A DNA stretch of 39,038 nucleotides from Deinococcus aquaedulcis (GTDB taxonomy: Bacteria > Deinococcota > Deinococci > Deinococcales > Deinococcaceae). Shown here piece after piece: positions 22,822 through 31,344 of the stretch. Made by a program: the position numbers and the translations under genes. Positions within the stretch are counted from its first letter, which is position 1. The number at the start of each line of letters is the position of its first letter. The notes below the pieces were generated by a model. It did no database searches. It was not told the DNA's origin and saw only the letters and a program-made list of their open reading frames with translations. The DNA lies in NCBI RefSeq assembly GCF_019693445.1, contig NZ_JAHRBL010000023.1:1-39038 (forward strand). The letters are read 5' to 3'.

Positions 22822-23684
22822 ACGCCCGCCTCTGCAGGGGTGTCCCGGCGGGTGAGCAGACCCAGCAGCGAAGCCAGATACGCGCGGTGCTCGCGGCGGT
22901 CCACCACGGCGTCCACCATGCCATGTTCCAGCAGGAATTCCGCGCGCTGAAAGCCTTCGGGAAGGTTCTGGCGAATGGTCTGCTGAATCACGCGCGGGCC
23001 GGCAAAGCCAATCAGGGCGCCGGGCTCGGCCACGATCACATCGGCAATGGTGGCGAAGCTGGCAGTCACGCCGCCCGTGGTGGGGTCGGTCAGCACGCTC
23101 ACGTAGGGCAGGCCCCGCTCGGCCAGGGTCTCCAGCGCCACGGTGGTTTTGGCCATCTGCATCAGGGACAGCGCACTTTCCTGCATGCGGGCCCCGCCGC
23201 TGGCGGTCACGATCACCAGCGGCGTGCCGGCCTCGGCGGCGTGTTCGGCGGCGCGGGCGATTTCTTCGCCCACCACGCTGCCCATGCTGCCGCCCGAAAA
23301 GGCGAAGTCCATGACGGCCACCGTGACCGGCAGCCCCCAGATGGTGCCGCGCCCGGTCAGGATGGCGTCGGGGCGGCCTGTCTTCTTCTGGGCGCGGCTC
23401 AGGCGCTCGGGGTAGCTTTCGGTGTCCTGAAAGCCCAGGGCGTCGGTGGGCTGCACCCGGCCAGAGTGCTGCTCAAAGCTGCCCTCGTCCAGCAGCACAG
23501 TCACGCGCTGCGCGGCGTCCAGGCGCAGGTGGTGGCCGCACTTGGGGCACACGAAGGCGCTGGCTTCCAGTTCGCGGTTGTACAGCCCCTCCTTGCACGC
23601 GGGGCACTGGGTCCACAGGTCGGGCACGTCGGTGCCCGGCTGCAGTTGCGGGCGACGGCGACGAAAAAATCGGTCAAGGGCCAT
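22818..23684 (-). CDS. accD: Acetyl-CoA carboxylase carboxyltransferase subunit beta
   Basis: A 288-residue partner of AccA. The N-terminal zinc ribbon has four cysteines (Cys27, Cys30, Cys46, Cys49), and the carboxyltransferase core includes the [14 protein letters not shown] and [11 protein letters not shown] motifs and the [11 protein letters not shown] block. The start at 23684 gives the usual MALDRFFRR beginning and has AGAGGAG about 10 nt upstream; a longer frame would only add non-conserved residues. It forms a two-gene operon with accA, ended by the hairpin at 21820-21854. Confidence 0.97.
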
Positions 23685-23785
23685 GCGGTCAAACTCCTCT
23701 TCTAGGATGAACTGCCTACCCGCGCATTCTAGGGCGGGCACCCGGCGGGGGCTGCACCGGGTTCAAGTGGCCGCGTGACCCGACT

Positions 23786-24238
23786 TCAGCGCAGCTTGGC
23801 TTTCAGGTAGTCGTCCAGCTGCGCCAGTTGCAGGTTCACGTCGCGGCTCAGGGCGTCCACCCGCGCACTCAGGGCCGCCACCTCGCCCTTCTGCCCAGTA
23901 CCCGAACCGGCTTCAAGCGCCTGCAGGCGGCGGTCCAGGTGCTCTTGCAGCTGGGCAAAGCGGCTGCCCTCCTGGCTGTCCAGGCTCACGCGCAGGGCCT
24001 CCATATCGCGCAGCAGCCGGGCGCTGTCGGCCTGGGCGCGAAGGCCCGTCAGGCCCGCCCAGAAGTAGAACAGCAGCATCAGCAGGGTGGCCAGGATCAG
24101 CAGCACCAGGCCCATGGGCACGCCCCGGTAGGTCACGAAGCCCAGGCTCAGGGTGTGCGGGTACATCAGGGCGTTGGTGTTCAGCACCGCAAACAGACCC
24201 AGCAGCACCAGCAGGGCGATCAGCACAGCGGTCCGCAT
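23786..24238 (-). CDS. LapA-domain (DUF1049-like) membrane protein with coiled coil
   Basis: A 150-residue protein. Residues 1-65 hold two hydrophobic helices split by the segment LNTNALMYPHTLSLGFVTYRGVP, the pattern of the LapA/YciS domain. Residues about 68-150 form a long charged coiled coil with heptad spacing (LLRDMEALRVSLDSQE, EVAALSARVDALSRDV). In E. coli LapA works with LapB in lipopolysaccharide assembly; Deinococcus lacks typical LPS, so its role here is open. The ATG at 24238 lies 8 nt from TACGCT (24247-24252). It is divergent from cutA. Confidence 0.75.
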   Translation of the reverse strand: MRTAVLIALLVLLGLFAVLNTNALMYPHTLSLGFVTYRGVPMGLVLLILATLLMLLFYFWAGLTGLRAQADSARLLRDMEALRVSLDSQEGSRFAQLQEHLDRRLQALEAGSGTGQKGEVAALSARVDALSRDVNLQLAQLDDYLKAKLR

Positions 24239-24246
24239 ATGGGGGC

Positions 24247-24252
24247 AGCGTA
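24247..24252 (-). promoter_or_regulatory. -10 box TACGCT of the LapA-like gene
   Basis: TACGCT on the minus strand, 8 nt before the ATG at 24238. Confidence 0.4.
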
Positions 24253-24321
24253 CACCGCTCCCTCCGGCGCGCCACTTGCGCAAACGTTCACGCATCCGCC
24301 TTTTCGGGGCCGCGCCCGGTG

Positions 24322-24327
24322 TAGGCT
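24322..24327 (+). promoter_or_regulatory. -10 box TAGGCT of cutA
   Basis: TAGGCT ends 9 nt before the ATG at 24337, so any leader is only a few bases long. Confidence 0.4.
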
Positions 24328-24336
24328 GCAGCTTGT

Positions 24337-24657
24337 ATGTCACTCGTCGTGCTGGTCACCCTTCCCCCGGAACGGGCGCTGGATCTGGCCCGGATTCTCG
24401 TCAATGAGCATCTGGCCGGCTGCGTGAACATCGTGCCTGGCCTGCAAAGCGTCTACCGCTGGCACGGCGAGGTCGCCGAGGACCCTGAAAGCCTCCTGCT
24501 CATCAAGACCACCGGCGAGCAGTACCCGGATCTGGAGGCGCGCATCAAGGCCCTGCACCCCTACGAGGTGCCGGAAATCATCGCCCTGCAGTACGACCGC
24601 GCCCTGCCCGAATTCCAGACGTGGCTGCTGGGCGCTCTGGAGCCGAAGCAGAGATAG
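24337..24657 (+). CDS. cutA: CutA1 divalent-cation tolerance protein
   Basis: A 106-residue small trimeric alpha/beta protein of the CutA1 family. Typical segments are GCVNIVPGLQSVYRWHGEV, LLLIKTTGEQYPDLEARI and the HPYEVPEIIALQ motif near the trimer core. It is linked to copper tolerance in E. coli, but its biochemical role is still unclear. The length and start match the family exactly. Confidence 0.96.
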   Translation: MSLVVLVTLPPERALDLARILVNEHLAGCVNIVPGLQSVYRWHGEVAEDPESLLLIKTTGEQYPDLEARIKALHPYEVPEIIALQYDRALPEFQTWLLGALEPKQR

Positions 24658-24673
24658 AGCCGTGCCCCACGTA

Positions 24674-24711
24674 GAGGCGCGCCGCCTGGGTTCTGCCCAG
24701 CGGCGCGCCTC
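24674..24711. terminator. Large symmetric hairpin between cutA and the lipoprotein gene
   Basis: An 11-bp stem GAGGCGCGCCG/CGGCGCGCCTC plus a 5-bp CTGGG/CCCAG extension, separated by one bulged C, with a 5-nt loop. It lies between two convergent stop codons. There is no T-tract on either side, so it may act as a bidirectional 3'-end structure rather than a classic terminator. Confidence 0.6.
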
Positions 24712-24725
24712 AAGCCTCAAGGCCC

Positions 24726-25376
24726 TTACTGGAACTGGCTGAGTACCACGCTCACGTCTTTCAGGGTGAATGCCATGGTGCAGCCGGCCAGCTCGTTCTG
24801 GGTCGCGCGGATCTTGGCCTCCACCGACGCGGTGTTCTTGCCACCCGAGGTCAGGACGGTAAAGAAGTTGACCACCGTGCCCGCATCTGGGGCCGCCACA
24901 CTGAGGGTCCCGGCCGAGACGTCATAAGCGGCGGTGCCCACGCCTTCGGACTTCTTGGTGAGGGTAAACGCCGCCAGATCGCGGTCGGCGCCGCTGTCGA
25001 ACGACGCCTTGTTGGTGGCGTCGCTGGCCTCCAGTTTCACGCGGCGCACCGTCAGGTTCACCTGCTGGGGCTTGGCGCACAGGCCGTTGACATCCACCTT
25101 GGCAAAGCCGGTCTTGAACTCCAGACCTCTGGGCTTGATGTTCAGCGGCAGCTCGGGGATGGTGATGTCGTCAAAGGGAGCACCAGCAGTGCTGTAGCTC
25201 ACGGTGCCCACCACGGCTTCGATGGTCAGCGGCGAGGACGCCACGAGCTGTTTGCCCTCCAGGCCAGCGGGGTTGCTGACCGTCTGGGGCGGGATAAACG
25301 AGCCCACGACCCGCCCGCACCCAGACAGGGCCAGCGCAGCGCTCAGGGCGGCAACCGAAACAACGATCTTTTTCAT
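24726..25376 (-). CDS. Putative lipoprotein, function unknown
   Basis: A 216-residue protein with a lipoprotein signal: MKKIVVSVAALSAALALSGC, with the lipobox LSGC and lipidation at Cys20. The mature part is rich in beta-prone, Thr/Val/Ser sequence with no enzyme motif that I recognise; it could be an all-beta envelope protein. Two further cysteines (LCAKP and LAGCTM) could form a disulfide. The ATG at 25376 has AAGGAG 6 nt upstream, a proper Shine-Dalgarno site. A weak -10 candidate, TAGACT, lies at 25430-25435, giving a leader of about 50 nt. Confidence 0.8.
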   Translation of the reverse strand: MKKIVVSVAALSAALALSGCGRVVGSFIPPQTVSNPAGLEGKQLVASSPLTIEAVVGTVSYSTAGAPFDDITIPELPLNIKPRGLEFKTGFAKVDVNGLCAKPQQVNLTVRRVKLEASDATNKASFDSGADRDLAAFTLTKKSEGVGTAAYDVSAGTLSVAAPDAGTVVNFFTVLTSGGKNTASVEAKIRATQNELAGCTMAFTLKDVSVVLSQFQ

Positions 25377-25488
25377 AGGAACTCCTTCAAACACACTGCG
25401 GCCAAAGGGCGAACTGCCTGGACCCCTCAAGTCTACAGAAGTGATGAAGGCCGGCCGATGAAGTGGCTCACGTCTTGGGCGGTGCAAC

Positions 25489-25519
25489 AAAAATCCCCGC
25501 CACAGCGGACGGGGGATTT
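25489..25519 (-). terminator. Rho-independent terminator of tRNA-Trp
   Basis: Minus strand: AAATCCCC/GGGGATTT stem (25512-25519 with 25491-25498) with the T-run TTTTT at its 3' edge. It lies about 6 nt past the encoded CCA end. Confidence 0.85.
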
Positions 25520-25522
25520 CTC

Positions 25523-25601
<79 letters not shown>

Positions 25602-25635
25602 TTTTTCTCGCGCCGACTGGGGCGCGGGCCTGTGC

Positions 25636-25664
25636 AGAGTAGCAGAGGCCCCAAAAGCGTGCAA
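25636..25664 (-). promoter_or_regulatory. tRNA-Trp promoter
   Basis: Minus strand: -35 TTGCAC (25659-25664), 17-nt spacer, -10 TACTCT (25636-25641), about 34 nt before the tRNA 5' end. Confidence 0.75.
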
Positions 25665-25768
25665 GAGGCAAGGGTGAGCCGCAGCACTGTCCGTTCAGCC
25701 CGATCACTGGCCTACAGTACCCCTGCGCCAAACGGCCTAGGCGGTGCCCAGCCCGGGCCCAGATGCTC

Positions 25769-25774
25769 TAGGTT
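25769..25774 (+). promoter_or_regulatory. -10 box TAGGTT of nth
   Basis: TAGGTT ends 5 nt before GTG 25780 and 8 nt before ATG 25783; either could be the leaderless start. Confidence 0.4.
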
Positions 25775-25779
25775 GAACG

Positions 25780-26445
25780 GTGATGACAGCCAAACTTGCG
25801 GCGCAGCGGCCACGGGGCGCGGGGGCGCGGGCCGCCCAGGTGCTGGAGGCGCTGGAGACCCTGTACCCCGACGCCCGCACTGAACTGGACTTTCAGACCC
25901 CTTTTGAACTGCTGGTGGCCACGGTGCTCAGCGCCCAGGCCACGGACGTGAGCGTAAACGCCGCCACCCCTGCCCTGTTTGCCGCCTACCCCGACGCCCA
26001 CGCCATGAGCGAGGCCCAGCCCGAGGACCTGGAGCCCCTGATTCGCCGCATTGGCCTGTACCGCGCCAAAGCGCGGAATCTGGCGGCGCTGGCCCGGCTG
26101 CTGGTGGAGCGCCACGGCGGCGAGGTCCCCAACGACTTTGACGCTGTGGTGGCACTCCCCGGCGCCGGACGCAAAACGGCGAATGTGGTCCTCAGCAACG
26201 CTTACGGCTACCCGGCTATTGCCGTGGACACCCACGTGGGGCGCCTGAGCCGCCGCCTGGGCCTGAGCGTGCAGACCAATCCGGACAAGGTGGAGGCTGA
26301 CCTGCAGGCCCTCTTTCCACGCGAGCGCTGGGTCTTCCTGCACCACGCCCTGATTCTGCATGGGCGCCGGGTGTGCACCGCGCGCAAGCCCGACTGTCCG
26401 GGCTGCGTCATGAACACCTTCTGTCCCAAAGTGGGGGTGGCGTGA
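25780..26445 (+). CDS. nth: Endonuclease III (DNA glycosylase/AP lyase)
   Basis: A 221-residue base-excision repair enzyme that removes oxidised pyrimidines and nicks the abasic site. The helix-hairpin-helix LPGAGRKTANVVL contains catalytic Lys132; the catalytic Asp150 is in VDTHVGR. The C-terminal [4Fe-4S] loop is Cys199-x6-Cys206-x2-Cys209-x5-Cys215. The length is normal. The start may be GTG 25780 or ATG 25783. Its stop overlaps the GTG of the MFS gene, so the two are translated together. Confidence 0.96.
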   Translation: MMTAKLAAQRPRGAGARAAQVLEALETLYPDARTELDFQTPFELLVATVLSAQATDVSVNAATPALFAAYPDAHAMSEAQPEDLEPLIRRIGLYRAKARNLAALARLLVERHGGEVPNDFDAVVALPGAGRKTANVVLSNAYGYPAIAVDTHVGRLSRRLGLSVQTNPDKVEADLQALFPRERWVFLHHALILHGRRVCTARKPDCPGCVMNTFCPKVGVA

Positions 26446-27686
26446 AGGGACGCGGCCTGTCGTGGCGCTTCTCGCGGCAGGTGTGGCTGTTCCTGAGCTC
26501 GGTGTTTGTGTTCGGCCTGTCGCAGGCCTTTACGGCGCTGTTCCTGAATTTCTACCTGCGCGCCCTGGGCCTGGGGGCCGAGTGGCAGGGCCTGCTCAAC
26601 GCCCTGCCCGCCGTGACCCTGGCCGCCCTGAGCCTGCCGGCAGTGGCGCTGGCCCGGCGCATCAGCAACGCGCACACGCTGAAGGTGGGGGCCGTTCTGG
26701 GCCTTGTGGGCACCGCCCTGCTGGTGCTCGCCAACGGCCCCGCGCTGGTGGTCCTGGGGGCCATCGTGCAGGGGGCGGGCGCCGCCCTGAGCATCGTGGC
26801 GGGCTCGCCCTTCATGGCCAACCAGAGCGACGAACGCACCCGCGTGACCCTGTTTAGCGTGCAGAGCGCCCTGATGACCGGGGCAGGGTTTCTGGGCAAT
26901 CTGCTGGGCGGGCAGGTGCCGGCCGCCTACGCGGGCTGGACCGGCACCGAGCCAGACGGCCTGGGCGCCCTGCGCGCCGCGCTGGCGGTGGCTGCCGGGC
27001 TGCAGCTGCTGGGGCTGGTGCCGGTGCTGGGCCTGAAGCCCAGTGGCAAAACGGTGCGCGAAGGCCGCAGTTTTCGTGTGCAGGACAAGCGCACCATGGC
27101 CCGGCTGGTGTTGCCCAACATTCTGGTGGGGCTGGGCGCTGGGGCCACCATCCCCTTCCTGAACCTGTTTATTGAGGGCAAGTTCGGCATCAGCTACGCC
27201 GGGCTGGGCACGCTGTTCGCCTGGACCAGTCTGGCCACCGCCGCCACCGCGCTGCTGCAGCCTCTGCTGGTGAGGCGCCTGGGGCAGCTGCAGGCGGTGC
27301 TGCTGGTGCAGGCCAGCAGCCTGCCGTTCCTGGCCCTGCTGGGCTTCGCCCCCAGCCTGTGGCTGGTCACGGCCGCCCTGTTTACACGCGGCGCCCTGAT
27401 GAACGCGGCGGGCCCGGTGTACTCCGCCTACGCCATGACCGCGCTGCCCGAGGATGACCGCCCCATGTACTCGGCAGTGAACGTGATCGCCTGGGATCTG
27501 GGCTGGGCCGCCAGCAGCGTCCTGTCCGGCGTGGTGCGCGGGGCGCTGCCTTTCTCGGCGGCCTTTCACGTGCTCTTTGCCTGGACGCTGCTGATGTACG
27601 CTGCCAGCGTGGTTGCCATCTATCTGGGGCTGTACCGCCCGGCGCGCCTGAAGGGGGCCCTGGCCCCGGTTTCACCGCCTGCCTGA
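26442..27686 (+). CDS. MFS transporter
   Basis: A 414-residue membrane protein with about twelve helices in two six-helix halves, the major facilitator plan. The central cytoplasmic loop near residues 200-225 (KPSGKTVREGRSFRVQDKR) is short and basic. The substrate is unknown; it resembles uncharacterised exporter-like MFS proteins. The start is GTG 26442, overlapping the nth stop codon (GTGA), since the protein then begins with a short basic segment before the first helix; an earlier ATG would lie well inside nth. Confidence 0.9.
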   Translation: MKGRGLSWRFSRQVWLFLSSVFVFGLSQAFTALFLNFYLRALGLGAEWQGLLNALPAVTLAALSLPAVALARRISNAHTLKVGAVLGLVGTALLVLANGPALVVLGAIVQGAGAALSIVAGSPFMANQSDERTRVTLFSVQSALMTGAGFLGNLLGGQVPAAYAGWTGTEPDGLGALRAALAVAAGLQLLGLVPVLGLKPSGKTVREGRSFRVQDKRTMARLVLPNILVGLGAGATIPFLNLFIEGKFGISYAGLGTLFAWTSLATAATALLQPLLVRRLGQLQAVLLVQASSLPFLALLGFAPSLWLVTAALFTRGALMNAAGPVYSAYAMTALPEDDRPMYSAVNVIAWDLGWAASSVLSGVVRGALPFSAAFHVLFAWTLLMYAASVVAIYLGLYRPARLKGALAPVSPPA

Positions 27687-27708
27687 ACGTGCACGCCCGG
27701 AAGGGGGG

Positions 27709-27714
27709 TAGACT
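27709..27714 (+). promoter_or_regulatory. -10 box TAGACT of the zinc-ribbon gene
   Basis: TAGACT ends 7 nt before the ATG at 27722. Confidence 0.5.
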
Positions 27715-27721
27715 GCAGGTG

Positions 27722-28444
27722 ATGAGTGACACGTCTCCCCTTCGCCGCCTGCACCGCGTTCAGGAGCTGGACCTGAACCTCGACCGCCTGCGCGACGAGG
27801 AACACAACATTCCTGACGATCTGCGCGCCGCCCGCGCCGAGCAGGAGCGCCTGAACAACGAGCTGGAAGACACCGAAATCACCCTGGAGGGCGTGGACAA
27901 GCAGGTGCGCCAGCAGGAACTGGACCTGGCCGGCACCCGCGAGCAGATTGCCCGCGCCCGCGAAGAGCAGGAAAAGAACGCCTTTGACGCCCGCGCGCAG
28001 TCGCAGTACGGCAGCCGCATTCAGATGCTCTCCGAACGCGCCGACGAGATGGAAGAGGACCTGGGGCCCCTCAAGGCGCGCCAGCAGGAACTCAATGAAC
28101 GCTCGGCCGCCCTGCGCGCCCAGCACCGCACCCTGCGCCCCACCCTGAATGACCTGGAAACGCGCGACGAAGCCCGCGTGCAGGACCTGCGCGACCAGGG
28201 CGCCGCTGACCGCCAGGAACGCGCCGATCTGGTGGCGGCCCTGGACGCCCGCACGGTGCGCGAATACGACCTGATCCGCCGGGCCAAGAAGGGCCTGGGC
28301 GTGGTGGAGATCAAGGCCGGGCGCTGCAGCGGCTGCAACGTGAACCTGCCCGTGAACGTGCAGCAGAAAGCCGCCCAGGGCAAACTGCCCCCGGTGAAGT
28401 GCCCCAGCTGTGGCCGCTTCCTGATCCGCCTGGATCTGGCGTAG
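27722..28444 (+). CDS. Coiled-coil protein with C-terminal zinc ribbon
   Basis: A 240-residue protein. Residues about 10-185 are a long charged coiled coil (many Glu, Arg, Gln, Leu in heptads), and the C terminus is a four-cysteine zinc ribbon: Cys202-x2-Cys205 and Cys227-x2-Cys230. This matches the widespread bacterial zf-RING_7/CT398-like family, thought to be a nucleic-acid or envelope-associated adaptor, with no defined reaction. The ATG at 27722 is preferred because of the -10 box. It is followed by a very strong terminator, which marks the left edge of the restriction island. Confidence 0.88.
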   Translation: MSDTSPLRRLHRVQELDLNLDRLRDEEHNIPDDLRAARAEQERLNNELEDTEITLEGVDKQVRQQELDLAGTREQIARAREEQEKNAFDARAQSQYGSRIQMLSERADEMEEDLGPLKARQQELNERSAALRAQHRTLRPTLNDLETRDEARVQDLRDQGAADRQERADLVAALDARTVREYDLIRRAKKGLGVVEIKAGRCSGCNVNLPVNVQQKAAQGKLPPVKCPSCGRFLIRLDLA

Positions 28445-28457
28445 GAGGAGAACAGAA

Positions 28458-28489
28458 ACCGTGCCCCCAAGCTGTTTTGGGGGCACGGT
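28458..28489. terminator. Strong bidirectional terminator at the left edge of the restriction operon
   Basis: Perfect 13-bp stem ACCGTGCCCCCAA/TTGGGGGCACGGT with a 6-nt loop; the plus strand continues CTTATTC and the minus strand TTTCTGTT. It lies between the zinc-ribbon gene and the convergent hsdM gene. Confidence 0.88.
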
Positions 28490-28513
28490 CTTATTCATCG
28501 CTGGAAAAAGGTT

Positions 28514-30124
28514 TTAACCGGGTAATAAGTCCAATCCGAGTTCTTGCAGAAATTTATTGTGTTCCTGAGTGGCCTTGCGGATGCGGTCCTCCAGGGCCAT
28601 CAGATTGTCATGCACCGCCCCCAGGTCGATTTCTTCTTCTGCTTTATCGGTGCTGACATACCGGGTGATGTTCAGGTTGTAGCCGTTCTGCGCGATTTCG
28701 TCCAGCGGCACCCGGCGCGAGTAGTGCGCCTCCTCGCGGCGTTCCCGGTAGGTGTCCAGAATTTTGGTGATGTCTTCGGGGCGCAGTTCGTTCTGGCGCT
28801 TCTTCTTGCCGAAGTGCTCACTAGCATTGATGACCAGCACGTCATCAAACTTCTTGCACTTTTTGAGGACCAGAATCGCCACCGGGATGCCCGTGGAATA
28901 GAACAGGTTGGAGGGCAGCCCAATGATGGTGTCAATGTGGCCATCTTCCAGCAGTTTGCGGCGAATGCGTTCTTCTGCGCCGCCCCGGAACAGGACGCCG
29001 TGCGGCAGGATAATCGCCATCGTGCCCATCGGCGCGAGGTAGTGAAAGCCGTGCAGCAGAAAGGCGAAATCTGCCGCCGACCTGGGCGCCACGCCATAAC
29101 TCTTGAAGCGGGCGTCCTGCGCCGTCGCTTCGGTGGGCTCCCAGCGAAGGCTAAAGGGCGGGTTGGCGACCACCGCGTCGAATTGCGGCTTGTTGGCGGG
29201 GTTCTCATCCTTAAAGATGTCCCAGTCGTTGCTCAAAGTGTCGCCGTGAAAAATCTCGAATTCGGTGTCCTTGACGCCGTGCAGCAGCATGTTCATGCGG
29301 GCGAGGTTGTAGGTCGTGATGTTCTTTTCCTGGCCGTAAATCTTGCCGATATGGCCCCCGTGCGCCTCCACCGTGCGCCGCACGTTGAGCAGCAGCGACC
29401 CGGAGCCGCTGGTCATGTCCAGCACACTGCCCAACCGCTTCTTGTACCCCAGCGCGGGGTCCTGGCTATCGAGCGCCACGATGCCCGACAGCACACTGGA
29501 CACCTGCTGAGGCGTGTAGAACTCGCCGGCCTTCTTGCCCGACCCCGCCGCAAACTGCCCAATCAGGTACTCGTAGGCGTCGCCCAGCACGTCGGAATCG
29601 GTCGAGAACCCGCTGAGGCCCTCGGCGATCTTGCCCACGATGGTGGTCAGCTTCTTGTTGCGTTCCGCCTGGTTCTTGCCCAGCTTCTCGGAGTCCAGGT
29701 TGATCTCGGAGAACAGCCCGGCAAAGTTGTTGCCGAACGATTCTTCCTCGATGTACTTGAACCCCCGGCGCAGCGTGGTCAGCAGCTCCGGGCTCTGCTG
29801 GCGGGCCAACCCGGCAATGTGGCTCCACAGCGACTCGGGCCGGATCACGTAATGCACCCGCCGCCGCATCAGATCCTCGAACTCGGCAATGTCGTCCGGG
29901 TTGGCGTCGTAGAAGGCTTGCAGGGCATTGCCGCCCGCCGCCACCACCGGCCAGTCCTCGCCCAGCTCACGCTGCGCCGCTGCCTCGTAGTTATCGGACA
30001 GGTAACGGAGGAACAGGAAGGCCAGCATGTAGTCGCGGAAATCGTCGGCGTTCATCGCGCCGCGCAATTGGTCGGCAATCCCCCAGAGGGTCTTGCCTAA
30101 TTGGTTCATTTGTTGGTCGGTCAT
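28514..30124 (-). CDS. hsdM: Type I restriction-modification methyltransferase subunit HsdM
   Basis: A 536-residue N6-adenine methyltransferase subunit. Residues 1-165 are the helical HsdM_N domain. The catalytic domain has EFYTP (201-205), the SAM-binding motif DMTSGSGSLL (from 236) and the catalytic NPPF (321-324). With HsdS it methylates the host recognition sites; with two HsdR it restricts unmodified DNA. The set of subunits and motifs is most like the type IC family (EcoR124I/EcoprrI). A GGAG site lies 5 nt before the ATG. It is the last gene of the operon, 29 bases after prrC, and its base composition is like the rest of the chromosome, unlike prrC. Confidence 0.95.
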   Translation of the reverse strand: MTDQQMNQLGKTLWGIADQLRGAMNADDFRDYMLAFLFLRYLSDNYEAAAQRELGEDWPVVAAGGNALQAFYDANPDDIAEFEDLMRRRVHYVIRPESLWSHIAGLARQQSPELLTTLRRGFKYIEEESFGNNFAGLFSEINLDSEKLGKNQAERNKKLTTIVGKIAEGLSGFSTDSDVLGDAYEYLIGQFAAGSGKKAGEFYTPQQVSSVLSGIVALDSQDPALGYKKRLGSVLDMTSGSGSLLLNVRRTVEAHGGHIGKIYGQEKNITTYNLARMNMLLHGVKDTEFEIFHGDTLSNDWDIFKDENPANKPQFDAVVANPPFSLRWEPTEATAQDARFKSYGVAPRSAADFAFLLHGFHYLAPMGTMAIILPHGVLFRGGAEERIRRKLLEDGHIDTIIGLPSNLFYSTGIPVAILVLKKCKKFDDVLVINASEHFGKKKRQNELRPEDITKILDTYRERREEAHYSRRVPLDEIAQNGYNLNITRYVSTDKAEEEIDLGAVHDNLMALEDRIRKATQEHNKFLQELGLDLLPG

Positions 30125-30153
30125 GGTGGCTCCATTTTAATGAAGTAGCTTCG

Positions 30154-31344
30154 TTAGCTCAGTGAAAAGTTGTACTTATTTTTAATGTCTTCGAATATTG
30201 ATTTAAATATATCCTTCTCTTCATCGGACACATTAGTGATCTCATATAAAGAGTGTTTGCCATGGCTCCGCAAATTGACAACTCTATTATAAATACTCCT
30301 TTTTTCTTCGTTAGGAATGCAGTCAGAGACAGCATTATATCCAAAGAAAGCAGAAATCTTTTCGAGAACTACTCTCAGCATAGAGAAGTGGTAATAATTT
30401 ATATTACCACTTAAGTAAGCTGCTTCTAGGTCATTCATTATGGACAGGTGATAGAAAAACGGAACCGATTTTGGCGGGATAAGTGAATATATATTACTTA
30501 TATCATCCCTTTTAATAACGTAGCTTTCTGTGGTATTCCATTTAAAGCCTTCCAGCTCATTAAGTAATACATTATAAAAGAGTCCATGATGAGTAGAAAA
30601 AACGATTTTAATTCTGCTATTATTTTTTTTCTCATCATCTTTATTTCTCATTTTTATATAGTGATCTTTGATTATATCAGCTAAATCGGTTGCTACTAAA
30701 ATCGCGTTGTTGTCGTCCAATGACGATATTGGATCGTCGATATAAATATATTTTACCCAACCGTATTTTCGATACTCTTCATCACTATATTCAGAATTCC
30801 CTACATCCTGATCTTCATCCAGAACGTACTGCATAATGGCTAAAAAGAAGCACCATATAAAAATCCTTTCTTCGCCGCGAGATATTTTGATGCGCGTACC
30901 TTCATCTGAATCAGGTGTATCGAAGAATTCTACTGTCCAGCTTTCTTCTGGCTTTTCAACATCATAAGCTTTGAACTCAAAATACACTTTTGCATAGTTT
31001 TTAAAGAAATCCCGGATTCTTATCCCGATATCATCATGCGACTCTAAGATAGCAAAAAAGCTCGAATTATGATTTATTCTTAATAGTAAATTTTCATTAT
31101 CCCATTGAAATAAGTCTTCAGTGTACGAATTAAAGTAAAGCGTATCATCAATTTCGTTGCCATTATCATCTAATATACTACCCCTGGACTTAAATTCCCT
31201 AGAGAGACGGGTTTTTCCAACTCCATTGTATGCATACAAAAGAATGAATCGGAGATTTGCTTTACTTATAAAACTACCACGTATTTTACTAACAATTTCC
31301 CCAAGATCACCTTGATTTACTTCATTAGGATTGAGCTTCGTCAT
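30154..31344 (-). CDS. prrC: PrrC-type anticodon nuclease associated with type I restriction system
   Basis: A 396-residue protein, the same length I recall for E. coli PrrC. The N-terminal ATPase part has Walker A in YAYNGVGKTRLS (37-48), an ABC-signature-like KISRGEER (153-160), Walker B YIYIDDPISSLDD (199-211) and a switch His in FSTHHG. The C-terminal part has Arg324-x3-Glu328 in MLRVVLEKI and His361/His364 in LRSHGKH, close to the Arg320, Glu324, His356 triad known for E. coli PrrC nuclease activity. PrrC is kept silent by a type IC restriction enzyme and cuts tRNA-Lys at the wobble base when that enzyme is blocked. The ATG overlaps the hsdS stop (ATGA) and has GGGAGAG upstream. The gene is strikingly AT-rich with many ATA, TTA and AGA codons, a sign of transfer. 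A generic ABC-type ATPase is the alternative. Confidence 0.85.
   Translation of the reverse strand: MTKLNPNEVNQGDLGEIVSKIRGSFISKANLRFILLYAYNGVGKTRLSREFKSRGSILDDNGNEIDDTLYFNSYTEDLFQWDNENLLLRINHNSSFFAILESHDDIGIRIRDFFKNYAKVYFEFKAYDVEKPEESWTVEFFDTPDSDEGTRIKISRGEERIFIWCFFLAIMQYVLDEDQDVGNSEYSDEEYRKYGWVKYIYIDDPISSLDDNNAILVATDLADIIKDHYIKMRNKDDEKKNNSRIKIVFSTHHGLFYNVLLNELEGFKWNTTESYVIKRDDISNIYSLIPPKSVPFFYHLSIMNDLEAAYLSGNINYYHFSMLRVVLEKISAFFGYNAVSDCIPNEEKRSIYNRVVNLRSHGKHSLYEITNVSDEEKDIFKSIFEDIKNKYNFSLS

Noticed and set aside
28544..30100. A 518-codon open frame opposite hsdM
   Set aside because: hsdM is complete on the minus strand with all methylase motifs, and the opposite frame has none.
30154..31344. 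Calling this gene a generic SMC/RecF-like or RloC ATPase
   Set aside because: RloC is much longer because of a coiled-coil and zinc-hook insert, which is absent here. The 396-residue length, the position behind hsdS and the Arg-x3-Glu...His site fit PrrC better.
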